From the NCBI RefSeq assembly GCF_900177645.1, contig NZ_FXAO01000007.1, positions 62,001 through 126,000 of the forward strand: a stretch of 64,000 bases of DNA, in the 5' to 3' direction. How positions within the stretch are numbered: position 1 is the first letter of the stretch; every line of letters starts with the position of its first letter. The position numbers and the translations under genes are program-made. This stretch comes from Arenibacter troitsensis (GTDB lineage Bacteria > Bacteroidota > Bacteroidia > Flavobacteriales > Flavobacteriaceae). Below the pieces are notes generated by a model. The model did not search any database. It was given only the letters and a program-made list of their open reading frames with translations, and was not told the DNA's origin. Positions 45,298 to 54,266 of the stretch are shown here, in pieces.

Positions 45298-45771
45298 CTA
45301 ATTCTTTAAATTGGACGTGCCCATGTTACTTTCGGGCGCTGAGATGGCCGAACTATCTTCGTTTACCGGCACGGTAATTTCTAAATATGTTGGCTCTCCA
45401 TTCGCATCCTCACCGGTCCAATATCTAAATAAATACGGTTCATCGTACAATACTTCAAAGTTAAATGTTGCCACTAGGTCTTCACCGCTACCGGTGCATT
45501 CCTCTTCATCTTCAATAACAGTGCCAATGGTAACCACTTTTCTGGTTGTCAACGCTTCTTTTACTACGTCAAAACCTTCGAAAAAGGTACAATTATTCGG
45601 CCTAAAGTAAGTAACTTTTATTTTATAGATTTCACCATAATCAAATGCCTCGGGCATTTCTACAGATTTGACCTGTAAGGCTTCAAAATGATAGTTAACA
45701 TCATCATCTATATCACATGATGTGAATAGGGTAAAAGAGGCAACAAGCAGCAAAATGAATACTCGTTTCAT
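45298..45771 (-). CDS. small lipoprotein of the sigma/anti-sigma operon
   Basis: A 157-residue lipoprotein: signal at about 3-18 and lipobox FTSC with Cys at 19, followed by an acidic start (DIDDDV). The remainder is predicted beta-sandwich-like and contains two Cys at about 61 and 92 that could form a disulfide. No family is recognised. It is the first gene of the sigma operon. A sensing or cargo role for the sigma/anti-sigma pair is inference from context. Confidence 0.8.
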   Translation of the reverse strand: MKRVFILLLVASFTLFTSCDIDDDVNYHFEALQVKSVEMPEAFDYGEIYKIKVTYFRPNNCTFFEGFDVVKEALTTRKVVTIGTVIEDEEECTGSGEDLVATFNFEVLYDEPYLFRYWTGEDANGEPTYLEITVPVNEDSSAISAPESNMGTSNLKN

Positions 45772-45928
45772 GTTCTTAAAATTTAATTTGTTTTATAATG
45801 GTTTTGGAAACCTTTATTCCCTAGAAATATGTACACATATTTTTTATTTTTTTGGGGCAAGCCGGTTTCATAACAATTGCTTTTGTTATTAAGATGTAAA
45901 GAGGAAATAAAGGTTGCGTGTAGAAATG

Positions 45929-45955
45929 AAAAATCCCGATGAAATCGGGATTTTT
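45929..45955 (-). terminator. rho-independent terminator after recA
   Basis: A perfect 12-bp stem AAAAATCCCGAT / ATCGGGATTTTT with a GAA loop. The A/T flanks let it work in both directions; it ends recA and shields the sigma operon. Confidence 0.93.
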
Positions 45956-45959
45956 ATAT

Positions 45960-46973
45960 TTATGATTTTACTGTTTTGATGGCTTCTTTAATTTTGCCTT
46001 CCAGTTCTTCGAGTAGTTCGGGATTGTCCAGCAGTAAGCTTTTTACGGCATCCCTACCTTGGCCCAGCTTGGTATCGCCGTAGCTAAACCAGGATCCACT
46101 TTTCTTAATAATTTCAAATTCAACCCCTAGGTCGATTATTTCCCCAACTTTGGAAATGCCTTCCCCGTACATAATATCAAATTCCGCTGTCTTAAACGGA
46201 GGTGCAACTTTGTTCTTTACCACTTTAACACGGGTCTTGTTACCTTGTACGTCACCATCGGTATCTTTGATTTGGGTAGATCTTCTTATATCCAAACGTA
46301 CGGAAGCATAAAATTTAAGGGCGTTACCACCAGTAGTCGTTTCCGGATTACCGAACATTACCCCAATTTTTTCCCGTAATTGGTTAATGAAGATTACTGT
46401 ACAATTGGTTTTACTGATAGAACCGGTTAGTTTTCGCAATGCCTGCGACATTAATCGGGCATGTAGTCCCATTTTGGAGTCGCCCATTTCACCTTCAATT
46501 TCACTTTTTGGGGTCAATGCGGCAACAGAGTCGATAACAACAATGTCGATGGCACCAGAGCGAATTAAATTATCGGCAATCTCCAAAGCCTGTTCTCCAT
46601 GATCGGGTTGGGAAATGATAAGGTTATCAATATCCACGCCAAGTTTTTGGGCATAAAATCGGTCGAAGGCATGTTCCGCATCAATAAAAGCGGCGATACC
46701 TCCTTTTTTTTGTGCTTCTGCCATGGCGTGCAGTGTAAGAGTGGTTTTACCAGAGGATTCAGGACCGTATATTTCAATTACCCTGCCTCGTGGATATCCT
46801 CCAACGCCTAGTGCTACATCCAATCCCAAAGAACCCGAAGATATCACTTCTACGTCTTGTACTACACTATCGCCCATCTTCATTACGGCCCCCTTGCCGT
46901 AAGTTTTATCCAATTTATCCAGGGTTAGTTTAAGTGCTTTTAATTTTGCGTCTTTTTCGGAACTCATTTTCAT
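45960..46973 (-). CDS. recA: recombinase RecA
   Basis: DNA strand-exchange ATPase of recombination and SOS-type repair. The 337 residues carry the Walker A GPESSGKT at about 70-77, [16 protein letters not shown] just before it, the catalytic Glu96-region [11 protein letters not shown], Walker B VVIDSV and the [13 protein letters not shown] block. The C-terminal tail is short. An internal start two codons later (MSSEKD) is possible. It is a single gene with its own terminator. Confidence 0.97.
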   Translation of the reverse strand: MKMSSEKDAKLKALKLTLDKLDKTYGKGAVMKMGDSVVQDVEVISSGSLGLDVALGVGGYPRGRVIEIYGPESSGKTTLTLHAMAEAQKKGGIAAFIDAEHAFDRFYAQKLGVDIDNLIISQPDHGEQALEIADNLIRSGAIDIVVIDSVAALTPKSEIEGEMGDSKMGLHARLMSQALRKLTGSISKTNCTVIFINQLREKIGVMFGNPETTTGGNALKFYASVRLDIRRSTQIKDTDGDVQGNKTRVKVVKNKVAPPFKTAEFDIMYGEGISKVGEIIDLGVEFEIIKKSGSWFSYGDTKLGQGRDAVKSLLLDNPELLEELEGKIKEAIKTVKS

Positions 46974-47495
46974 ATCTTATTAGGGAGGCTAAAATACCAA
47001 TTCTTTTCGCATAAAACCACCTATGGTAAGGATTTTATATGAAGAAATTAATACATTATTTAATTTCAATTGAATTTTTTTCTTTTTCCCTAACTTGTGT
47101 AATTCCCTAATTTACAAGGGTTAATGGCGTGTTAATCTGCAAATTATGTTGCGCAGCTAGCATTTTGAGCAATTATTTTCGACTTTGCACGCAACCTTTT
47201 TGCATTTGTGTCATCTAAAAAATAACTAACTCAAATTAGGTTGCTTATTGTTCTGGTAAAACAATAAGGGTTGTGGGTCAATATTTTGTTTTAATTCTAT
47301 GAAAAAGAAAAAATGATATTGACCTTAAAAAGGGTCTTGATATTTTCAAGATCCTTTTTTGCTTTAGATACTTAGCTGGTTTTATTTCTGAGCCAATAGT
47401 TTTTCGTATTGGTTTAATTGGGTTTACATGTTGGGCTGGACCTGGCTGGAATTCAAAAAACGGGCATTATTCTTTTAATCCCGATCTATAAGTCC
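46974..47495. other. intergenic region upstream of trhO with a possible small RNA
   Basis: No protein-coding gene is supported. There is a 9-bp hairpin CTTATTGTT / AACAATAAG at 47244-47268 and a strong terminator at 47327-47360, with no upstream gene to end on this strand, since recA reads the other way. A non-coding RNA ending at about 47360 is the simplest explanation. Confidence 0.35.
47327..47360 (+). terminator. orphan rho-independent terminator
   Basis: A 14-bp stem (AAAAAGGGTCTTGA / TCAAGATCCTTTTT, one G-T pair) with a 5-nt loop and T tail, not preceded by any plus-strand gene. Confidence 0.75.
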
Positions 47496-47503
47496 TATTT
47501 TTG
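47496..47503 (+). promoter_or_regulatory. -7 box for trhO
   Basis: TATTTTTG matches TAnnTTTG, 40 nt before the trhO ATG. Confidence 0.5.
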
Positions 47504-47543
47504 CCCCCATAAATTTTTCTTTAACTTAAAATATTAGTATAGC

Positions 47544-48575
47544 ATGCAACTGTACAATACCTTAAGTGCAAAGGAGAGAGAGGCCCTTATAGAGGAGGCG
47601 GGATTGGAGCGCCTTACCATTTCTTTCTATCAATATGCACGTATTGGCAATCCGTCAATTTTTCGAAACCATTTATTTATTCATTGGAACGAACTGGATG
47701 TTTTGGGCCGTATTTATGTAGCCCATGAAGGCATCAATGCCCAATTATCCGTTCCTGCCGTAAATTTCAATGCCTTTAAGACTCACCTGGATAGTATCAC
47801 CTTTCTGGAAAATGTTAGGTTGAATATCGCTATAGAACAGGATAACAAATCATTTTTAAAATTAAAGGTCAAGGTTCGTGAAAAGATAGTTGCCGACGGA
47901 TTAAATGATGACTCTTTTGATGTTACCAATAAAGGTATACATGTAGATGCCGTTAAGTTTAATGAACTTATAGAGGATTCCGATACTATTTTGGTAGACA
48001 TGCGCAATCACTATGAAAGTGAGATTGGGCATTTTAAAAATGCAATTACCCCTGATGTGGATACGTTTAGGGATTCTTTGGATATCATTGAAAAGGATCT
48101 GGCAGACCATAAGGAGGATAAAAAATTGGTCATGTACTGTACCGGTGGTATTAGGTGCGAAAAGGCCAGTGCCTATTATAAACATAAAGGTTTTAAGAAT
48201 GTATATCAGCTGGAGGGCGGAATTATAGAATATACACGTCAGGTTAAAAATCTGAATTTGGAAAATAAATTTTTAGGCAAGAATTTTGTTTTTGATCATC
48301 GTAGGGGGGAGCGAATTACGGATGATGTCATTGCCAATTGCCATCAATGTGGCAACCCGTGTGACAACCATGTTAATTGCGCCAATGAGGCATGCCATTT
48401 GCTTTTTATTCAGTGCGATGCCTGTGCAGAGGCCATGAACAATTGTTGCTCGCTAGAATGCAAGGAGATTCATGAACTGCCTTATGAAGAACAGAAAAAA
48501 TTGAGGAAAGGAAAGGTGGTGAGCAATAAGATTTTTAAAAAAGGTCGTTCCGAGGTCTTGAAGTACAAGAAGTAA
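47544..48575 (+). CDS. trhO: tRNA uridine(34) hydroxylase TrhO (rhodanese family)
   Basis: Oxygen-dependent hydroxylation of U34 in tRNA, the first step to 5-(carboxy)methoxyuridine. The 343 residues have an N-terminal acylphosphatase-like domain (about 25-110), a rhodanese domain (about 130-235) with the catalytic Cys199 in CTGGIRCEKA, and a C-terminal cysteine-rich part (CHQCGNPC, CANEACH, CDACAEAMNNCC, about 268-310). This is the YceA/TrhO architecture. It is a single gene with its own promoter. Confidence 0.93.
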   Translation: MQLYNTLSAKEREALIEEAGLERLTISFYQYARIGNPSIFRNHLFIHWNELDVLGRIYVAHEGINAQLSVPAVNFNAFKTHLDSITFLENVRLNIAIEQDNKSFLKLKVKVREKIVADGLNDDSFDVTNKGIHVDAVKFNELIEDSDTILVDMRNHYESEIGHFKNAITPDVDTFRDSLDIIEKDLADHKEDKKLVMYCTGGIRCEKASAYYKHKGFKNVYQLEGGIIEYTRQVKNLNLENKFLGKNFVFDHRRGERITDDVIANCHQCGNPCDNHVNCANEACHLLFIQCDACAEAMNNCCSLECKEIHELPYEEQKKLRKGKVVSNKIFKKGRSEVLKYKK

Positions 48576-48888
48576 ACCCCAACATATATTCGTAGCCCGG
48601 ACCTTTTAGTCCATAGCTCTTGATTCCATATCCCAGAAATGGTTTTCCTAGCAATTAATTAGGCTTGGGATACCATTCCTCAACCCTGGGCTATTTGTCA
48701 TTTTTAAGGTAAAGATTAAGTTAAAATCTGCTGCCTAAGGCTGTTTTTCCTTGTTTTAAGGGTGCTTTACGCGGACAACGAAACTCTTTCTTTTCATCGC
48801 ATTAAAAAAACACTATCTTTACGTTTAATAATTTTATGAACCTTTTTTAGTAAAAGTGTTACATTTTTACTAAACCAAGATACGAAAT
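48576..48888. other. intergenic region trhO-ricT with a 10-bp palindrome
   Basis: No gene is supported. An inverted repeat TTTAGTAAAA / TTTTACTAAA with a 9-nt spacer (48846-48874) lies 15 nt before the ricT ATG and looks operator-like. An imperfect stem TATCCCA / TGGGATA (48629-48672) lies after trhO and lacks a T tail. Confidence 0.4.
48846..48874. promoter_or_regulatory. palindromic operator-like site before ricT
   Basis: Two perfect 10-bp arms, TTTAGTAAAA and TTTTACTAAA, around a GTGTTACAT spacer. The symmetry and the position just upstream of the start codon would suit a dimeric regulator or an RNA hairpin that controls translation of ricT-gldH. Confidence 0.45.
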
Positions 48889-50058
48889 ATGGGTTGTAGC
48901 AGTTGTTCAACCGGTAAGGACGGACAGCCTAAAGGATGCAAGAACAATGGTACTTGTGGCACTGATGGCTGTAATAAATTGACGGTATTTGATTGGCTTT
49001 CCAATATGTCACTGCCAAATGGTGAAAAACCATTTGATTGTGTGGAAGTCCGTTTTAAAAATAGTAGAAAAGAATTCTTTAGAAATTCCGAAAATCTTTC
49101 ACTTTCCATTGGCGACATAGTGGCTACACAGGCCACTTCCGGTCATGACGTAGGAATGGTTACCCTTACAGGAGAATTGGTGAGGGTACAAATGAAAAAG
49201 AAGAAGGAAGATTATAATAATCCGGAACTTCCAAAAATTTACCGAAAGGCTTCCCAAAAGGATATCGATATTTGGCAAAAATGTAGGGACAGGGAAGAGG
49301 AAATTAAGAAAAGAGCCAGGGAAATTGCCATTGTACTTAAGTTGCAGATGAAAATTTCCGATGTGGAATTTCAGGGAGATGGTTCCAAGGCTACTTTTTA
49401 TTACACCGCTGAGGAACGGGTAGATTTCCGTCAGTTGATCAAGGATATGGCCAAGGCTTTTGGTATCCGAATAGAAATGAGGCAAATTGGCTACCGCCAG
49501 GAAGCCCAACGTTTGGGAGGAATAGGTTCTTGCGGAAGGGAATTGTGCTGCTCTACATGGTTAACGGACTTTAGGTCTGTAAGTACTTCGGCGGCCCGCT
49601 ACCAGCAGCTTTCGCTTAATCCTCAAAAGTTGGCAGGACAATGTGGTAAACTTAAATGTTGCCTAAATTACGAATTGGACGTTTATTTGGATGCCCTAAA
49701 GGACTTTCCCGGACAGGACACCAAGCTATTTACAGAAAAGGGGATGGCTTTTTGCCAAAAGGTAGACATTTTTAAAGCTTCACTTTGGTTTTCCTATAAG
49801 GACGAACCCGCCAATTGGCATGTCTTGTCCAAAGACCAAGTTTTGGAGGTGTTGGAAAAAAACAAAAAGAGGGAAAAAGTAGCCAGTTTGGAGGAATATG
49901 CAGTGGATAATGTTCAAGAAGTTGAAAAAGTTTTTGAAAATGTGGTAGGGCAGGATAGTTTAACACGATTCGACACTCCTAAGAAAAGAAGGTCCAACAG
50001 GAATAACAAGAAGAAAAAGCGAAGCAATTATAAAAAAAGGCCTACCAAAAATGCTTAA
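48889..50058 (+). CDS. ricT: RicT-like PSP1 C-terminal domain protein
   Basis: A 389-residue PSP1/RicT protein. In Bacillus subtilis RicT (YaaT) is part of a Fe-S complex that acts on RNase Y-dependent RNA processing. The N-terminus is Cys-rich: Cys3, 6, 17, 23 and 28 lie within 28 residues, an extension I associate with Bacteroidota members. The PSP1 core carries the hallmark GSCGRELCC, the CSTWL block and GQCGKLKCCLNYE (about 220-265). The basic tail is Lys/Arg/Asn-rich. It overlaps gldH by 8 bp. Confidence 0.9.
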   Translation: MGCSSCSTGKDGQPKGCKNNGTCGTDGCNKLTVFDWLSNMSLPNGEKPFDCVEVRFKNSRKEFFRNSENLSLSIGDIVATQATSGHDVGMVTLTGELVRVQMKKKKEDYNNPELPKIYRKASQKDIDIWQKCRDREEEIKKRAREIAIVLKLQMKISDVEFQGDGSKATFYYTAEERVDFRQLIKDMAKAFGIRIEMRQIGYRQEAQRLGGIGSCGRELCCSTWLTDFRSVSTSAARYQQLSLNPQKLAGQCGKLKCCLNYELDVYLDALKDFPGQDTKLFTEKGMAFCQKVDIFKASLWFSYKDEPANWHVLSKDQVLEVLEKNKKREKVASLEEYAVDNVQEVEKVFENVVGQDSLTRFDTPKKRRSNRNNKKKKRSNYKKRPTKNA

Positions 50059-50533
50059 GAGTTTAGGTGTATTTTTATTAGTAATTTTTATGGTTTCCTG
50101 CGATAAGCAAACCGTAAAGTCCGATTATAGTCCAACACAGAACGGACGATGGAACAAGGATAGCGTTGTAAAATTTTCCTTTCAGGAATTGGATACCCTT
50201 CAAAAGTATAATATGTTCATCAATCTGAGAAATGATGGTACATATCCATACAGCAATCTTTTTTTAATTGCGGAGTTAAAATTTCCCAACGGTGATGCAG
50301 TGCGGGATACCTTGGAATATGAAATGGCTAAACCGGACGGACAATGGTTGGGGACTGGTTACGGTAGTTTAAAGGAAAACAAATTATGGTATAAGGAAAA
50401 CGTCGTTTTCCCATCTTCTGGCGTATATACCTTAGAAATCTCCCATGCCATGCGCAAAAATGGCCAAGTAGAGGGAATTGTGGAATTGGAAGGTATTACC
50501 GATGTGGGTTACCTAATCGAAAAAAGTAATTAG
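50051..50533 (+). CDS. gldH: gliding motility lipoprotein GldH
   Basis: A 160-residue lipoprotein of the gliding apparatus. The signal peptide (2-16) ends with lipobox MVSC (Cys17), then a beta-rich domain including FINLRNDGTYPYSNLF (about 56-71). GldH is needed for gliding and for stable GldK in Flavobacterium johnsoniae (family knowledge). It starts 8 bp inside ricT, implying translational coupling, and PBP1A follows by 7 bp. Confidence 0.92.
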   Translation: MLKSLGVFLLVIFMVSCDKQTVKSDYSPTQNGRWNKDSVVKFSFQELDTLQKYNMFINLRNDGTYPYSNLFLIAELKFPNGDAVRDTLEYEMAKPDGQWLGTGYGSLKENKLWYKENVVFPSSGVYTLEISHAMRKNGQVEGIVELEGITDVGYLIEKSN

Positions 50534-50540
50534 TAGGCTT

Positions 50541-52883
50541 ATGGCAACAGCTACCAAAAAGAAGAAAAAAAGCAACAACAATTTTTTCAAGTTCATTAAA
50601 TGGTTTTGGGTACTGTTCTTTTTAGGCGCCCTATCCGTGGTTTTGATCTTCCTTTTGGCTTCATGGGGAGCCTTTGGGGCCATGCCGGAATATGAGCGTC
50701 TGGAGAATCCACAGACCAATTTGGCCAGTGAAATTATTTCCTCGGATGGTGAGACTTTGGGCAAATTTTATTTGGATGACAATAGGACCGATGTGGCCTA
50801 TGAAGAGTTGCCGAAAACTTTGGTTCAGGCATTGATAGCTACCGAAGACGCAAGGTATTATGAACATTCCGGAATAGATGCCAGGGGAACTCTAAGGGCT
50901 TTTGCCTACTTGGGCAAAAAAGGAGGGGCCAGTACCATCTCCCAACAATTGGCGAGACAATTATTTGTAGGGGTACGTTCCAAGAATATTTTTGAAACCA
51001 TTACACAGAAAATAAAGGAATGGGTGCTTGCCATAAGATTGGAGCGTAGCTATACCAAAGAAGAAATCGTTAAAATGTATCTTAACATTTACGATTTTAA
51101 TTATAATGCCGATGGCATTAGGTCTGCTTCGCGTATTTATTTTGGTAAAGAACCAAAAAATCTGAAAATTGAAGAATCGGCTGTTTTGGTGGGAATGTTA
51201 AAAAACTCTTCCTATTATAACCCTATACGACGTGAAGAATTGGTCTTAAATCGTAGAAATACGGTTTTGTCCCAGATGGCAAAATATGATTATATCACGG
51301 AAAAGGAAAAAGATTCCTTACAGGCCTTAAAAATGGATATTAATTTTAGTCCCGAATCGCATAGAGAGGGCTTGGCTACTTATTTTAGGATGTATCTACA
51401 GGGCTTTATGCGCAGGTGGATTGAAAAAAATCCCAAGCCGGCTTTAAAAGGCGAGAGTGATAAATGGAATATTTATTTGGATGGGCTTAGGATATACACT
51501 ACCATAGATTCCCGTATGCAAAAAAATGCAGAGGATGCAGTGGCGGAGCATATGAAACGCTTACAGGCCGAGTTCTTTCATCAAAATACCCCAGACCGAA
51601 ACAAAACAGCCCCTTTTATTGAAGAAGTACCAGGTGAAATAGCAGGTATTATGGAGAGAGCCATAAAATCCTCGCACAGGTGGCATAACCTAAAGGACCA
51701 AGGAAAAAGTGAAAAGGAAATAAGGGCTTCCTTTAATGAGCCGGTGGAAATGACCGTTTTTGATTGGAACAGCGAAACCAAGGAGAAGGATACGGTAATG
51801 ACCCCTATGGATTCCATTAAATATTATAAATCCTTTCTGAAGACGGCCATGATGTCCATGGAGCCGCAAACTGGACATGTAAAGGCCTGGGTAGGCGGTA
51901 TAGATTATAAGCACTTTCAATATGACAACGTTATCCAAGGAGCCAGGCAAGTAGGGTCTACCTTTAAGCCTTTTGTATATGCAGCCGCTATAGATCAGCT
52001 GCGGCTTTCGCCCTGCGATGTGCTACCGGACAATCAATATTGTATTGAGGCCAATAAACATGGAAATCCAGATCCTTGGTGCCCAAAGAATTCCGATGGT
52101 AAATATTCCGGGGAAATGCTTACCCTTAAAAATGCATTGGCAAATTCCGTGAATACCGTTACTGCTCAATTAATAGATAGGGTAGGTCCCAAAGCAGTGG
52201 TATCCATAGCCAAAAATTTGGGAATTACTGGAGAAATACCGGAGGTTCCTTCCATAGCCTTGGGAACAGCAGACCTTAATGTGTATGAGATGGTGGGGGC
52301 CTATGGCACCTTTGCCAATCAGGGAGTATACGTTAAACCGGTCATGGTAACCAGGATCGAGGACAAAAATGGTACGGTACTCTACGAGTATGTACCCGAA
52401 ACTAAAGATGTATTGAGCAAGGATGTGTCCTACGCTATGGTCGATCTTATGTCCGGGGTAACCCAAGGGGGTTCGGGAACTAGATTAAGGACTACTGGAG
52501 CAGATAAATATAGAGCGGAATTTAAGGAGGTTATTACTGGTTATCCGTATGAATTTAAAAACCCGATTGCCGGTAAAACCGGTACTACCCAGAACCAGAG
52601 CGATGGTTGGTTTATGGGGATGGTGCCCAACTTGGTAACCGGTGTGTGGGTAGGTGGCGATGACAAAGCGGTTCATTTTAGGACCATTACTTACGGACAG
52701 GGGGCTACCATGGCTTTGCCAATTTGGGGCTTGTATATGAAAAAGAACTATGCCAACAAGGAACTGGGTATTTCCGATGGGGAATTTGAAAAGCCGGAGG
52801 AAATGTCCATTAACGTGGATTGCTCCAAGGCAGCTATGGAGGAAGATAATAAAATAGATATAGAAGACGATTTGGATTTTTAG
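50541..52883 (+). CDS. class A penicillin-binding protein (PBP1A-like)
   Basis: Bifunctional peptidoglycan glycosyltransferase/transpeptidase of 780 residues. A basic N-terminus and one transmembrane helix (about 21-40) precede the GT51 domain with the catalytic Glu102 in ATEDARYYEHSG and the GGASTISQQLARQL block. The transpeptidase domain has the active Ser473 and Lys476 in GSTFKPF, an SVN motif near 536, and Lys679 in KTGTT. A Glu/Asp-rich tail ends the protein. It is the last gene of ricT-gldH-PBP1A. Confidence 0.95.
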   Translation: MATATKKKKKSNNNFFKFIKWFWVLFFLGALSVVLIFLLASWGAFGAMPEYERLENPQTNLASEIISSDGETLGKFYLDDNRTDVAYEELPKTLVQALIATEDARYYEHSGIDARGTLRAFAYLGKKGGASTISQQLARQLFVGVRSKNIFETITQKIKEWVLAIRLERSYTKEEIVKMYLNIYDFNYNADGIRSASRIYFGKEPKNLKIEESAVLVGMLKNSSYYNPIRREELVLNRRNTVLSQMAKYDYITEKEKDSLQALKMDINFSPESHREGLATYFRMYLQGFMRRWIEKNPKPALKGESDKWNIYLDGLRIYTTIDSRMQKNAEDAVAEHMKRLQAEFFHQNTPDRNKTAPFIEEVPGEIAGIMERAIKSSHRWHNLKDQGKSEKEIRASFNEPVEMTVFDWNSETKEKDTVMTPMDSIKYYKSFLKTAMMSMEPQTGHVKAWVGGIDYKHFQYDNVIQGARQVGSTFKPFVYAAAIDQLRLSPCDVLPDNQYCIEANKHGNPDPWCPKNSDGKYSGEMLTLKNALANSVNTVTAQLIDRVGPKAVVSIAKNLGITGEIPEVPSIALGTADLNVYEMVGAYGTFANQGVYVKPVMVTRIEDKNGTVLYEYVPETKDVLSKDVSYAMVDLMSGVTQGGSGTRLRTTGADKYRAEFKEVITGYPYEFKNPIAGKTGTTQNQSDGWFMGMVPNLVTGVWVGGDDKAVHFRTITYGQGATMALPIWGLYMKKNYANKELGISDGEFEKPEEMSINVDCSKAAMEEDNKIDIEDDLDF

Positions 52884-52903
52884 TACAATAATAAATCAAT
52901 GCC

Positions 52904-52943
52904 AAAATGCCCTTGCTTTTATGTAAAAGTTAAGGGCATTTTT
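52904..52943 (+). terminator. rho-independent terminator after PBP1A
   Basis: An 11-bp stem AAAATGCCCTT / AAGGGCATTTT with a 17-nt loop and a T tail; it ends the ricT-gldH-PBP1A unit. Confidence 0.88.
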
Positions 52944-53002
52944 CGTTAAAAACCCGTATTTTAGAGAGAGCAAGGAAATAAGTTAAATTAAGTGGGATTT
53001 AT

Positions 53003-53704
53003 ATGATACGAAAAACAGTTGCCAACGTGGAGGAGGCCTTAGAGGGCGCAAAGGATGGTATGACTTTTATGCTCGGGGGATTTGGATTATGTGGTATCCC
53101 TGAAAATGCAATTGCACATTTGGTGAAGATAGGGGTTAAGGATTTGACCTGTATTTCCAATAACGCCGGAGTGGACGATTTTGGTCTTGGTCTATTATTG
53201 CACAAAAGACAGATAAAGAAAATGATCTCTTCCTATGTGGGGGAAAATGATGAGTTTGAAAGGCAAATGTTGAGTGGGGAATTGGAGGTGGAACTTACCC
53301 CTCAAGGAACTCTGGCAGAGAAATGTAGGGCGGCACAGGCCGGTTTTCCTGCCTTTTATACCCCTGCAGGTTATGGAACCGAAGTGGCTGAAGGAAAAGA
53401 GACCAGGGAGTTTAATGGGAAGATGTATGTACTGGAAGAAGCCTTTAAGGCCGATTTTTCTTTTGTGAAGGCCTGGAAAGGGGATGAGGCAGGGAATCTA
53501 ATATTTAAAGGTACTGCCCGCAATTTTAATCCGGCCATGTGTGGAGCGGCCGGGATTACGGTTGCCGAGGTGGAAGAATTGGTACCTGCAGGGGATTTGG
53601 ATCCCAACCAGATCCATGTCCCGGGAATTTTTGTGCAGCGTATCTTCCAAGGTAAAAATTACGAGAAAAGAATTGAGCAGTTGACGGTACATAAATCTAA
53701 TTAA
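53003..53704 (+). CDS. scoA: 3-oxoacid CoA-transferase subunit A
   Basis: Alpha subunit of succinyl-CoA:3-ketoacid CoA transferase, which activates acetoacetate with CoA from succinyl-CoA. The 233 residues contain the CoA-binding [14 protein letters not shown] block (about 22-35) and the [11 protein letters not shown] stretch (about 53-63), both hallmark for the family. The B subunit is on the same strand at 54267-54920; normally the two genes are adjacent, but here 562 bp with a broken four-helix-bundle gene lie between. Confidence 0.94.
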   Translation: MIRKTVANVEEALEGAKDGMTFMLGGFGLCGIPENAIAHLVKIGVKDLTCISNNAGVDDFGLGLLLHKRQIKKMISSYVGENDEFERQMLSGELEVELTPQGTLAEKCRAAQAGFPAFYTPAGYGTEVAEGKETREFNGKMYVLEEAFKADFSFVKAWKGDEAGNLIFKGTARNFNPAMCGAAGITVAEVEELVPAGDLDPNQIHVPGIFVQRIFQGKNYEKRIEQLTVHKSN

Positions 53705-53799
53705 TCAATTGCTTAATTTGAAAATATAACAATTGGGTTTTATAATTTAAGTGCGTTGTTGTTTAATAGCAAATTGGTCACTTTAACTTCATATACAAT

Positions 53800-54154
53800 A
53801 TGATTTATAAGGAAAATGCTGTTGTTCAAAAATCAGTTGATTTTGCTATTAGAATTGTTGAGTATTGTGAAGTGTTGGAGGAGAAAAGAAAATATGTCAT
53901 TGCTACTCAGTTGTTAAAAGCGGGAACGAGTATTGGTGCTAATATTCATGAAGCTCAGAATGCCGAAGTAGGGCCGACTTCATTCACAAAATGAAAATTG
54001 CGGTTAAGGAGCTCGAGGAAACCAAGTATTGGTTGGTTTTATGCGAACGTTCAAAATCGAACCTTTTGAAACTGATTTAAAAGAAAGCATTGATGAGTTA
54101 GGGTTAATACTGTATAAAATAATAAGTACGAGTAAGAAAAATTCAAGGTCGTAA
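53800..54154 (+). pseudogene. four-helix-bundle (S23/IVS) protein gene, broken by two single-base frameshifts
   Basis: Residues 1-55 read in frame 1 as a four-helix-bundle protein of the 23S-rRNA-intervening-sequence/Avd-like family (QLLKAGTSIGANIHEAQNAE). The frame then stops at about 53994, but the family sequence continues in another frame as DFIHKMKIAVKELEETKYWL, and again in the first-shifted frame as ETDLKESIDELGLILYKII to a TAA at 54152. Adding one base at each of two spots (near 53970, after the GAA of AEV, and near 54050, in a run of A) restores a 118-codon gene, the normal family length. Both sites are next to A runs, so sequencing error is a possible alternative. It lies between scoA and scoB. 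Confidence 0.8.
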
Positions 54155-54208
54155 TCAAGGAACCTTAAATTGAATCTTTGGTTTATTGACCAATTATTTA
54201 ATTAACAA

Positions 54209-54243
54209 ATTATTACATTATTACATTATTACATTATTACATT
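54209..54243 (+). repeat. 8-bp tandem repeat (ATTATTAC) upstream of scoB
   Basis: Four perfect copies of ATTATTAC (54209-54240) plus three bases, ending 23 nt before the scoB start codon. A repeat-number change would alter the leader length of scoB. Confidence 0.85.
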
Positions 54244-54266
54244 CGTAAATTATAACATCAACAATC

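Noticed and set aside
47300..47317. Tiny frame MKKKK before the orphan terminator
   Set aside because: Five codons in an A-rich stretch; more likely part of a non-coding RNA or chance.
54209..54243. Short regular repeats taken as a possible CRISPR
   Set aside because: The units are 8 bp and contiguous without spacers; it is a simple tandem repeat.
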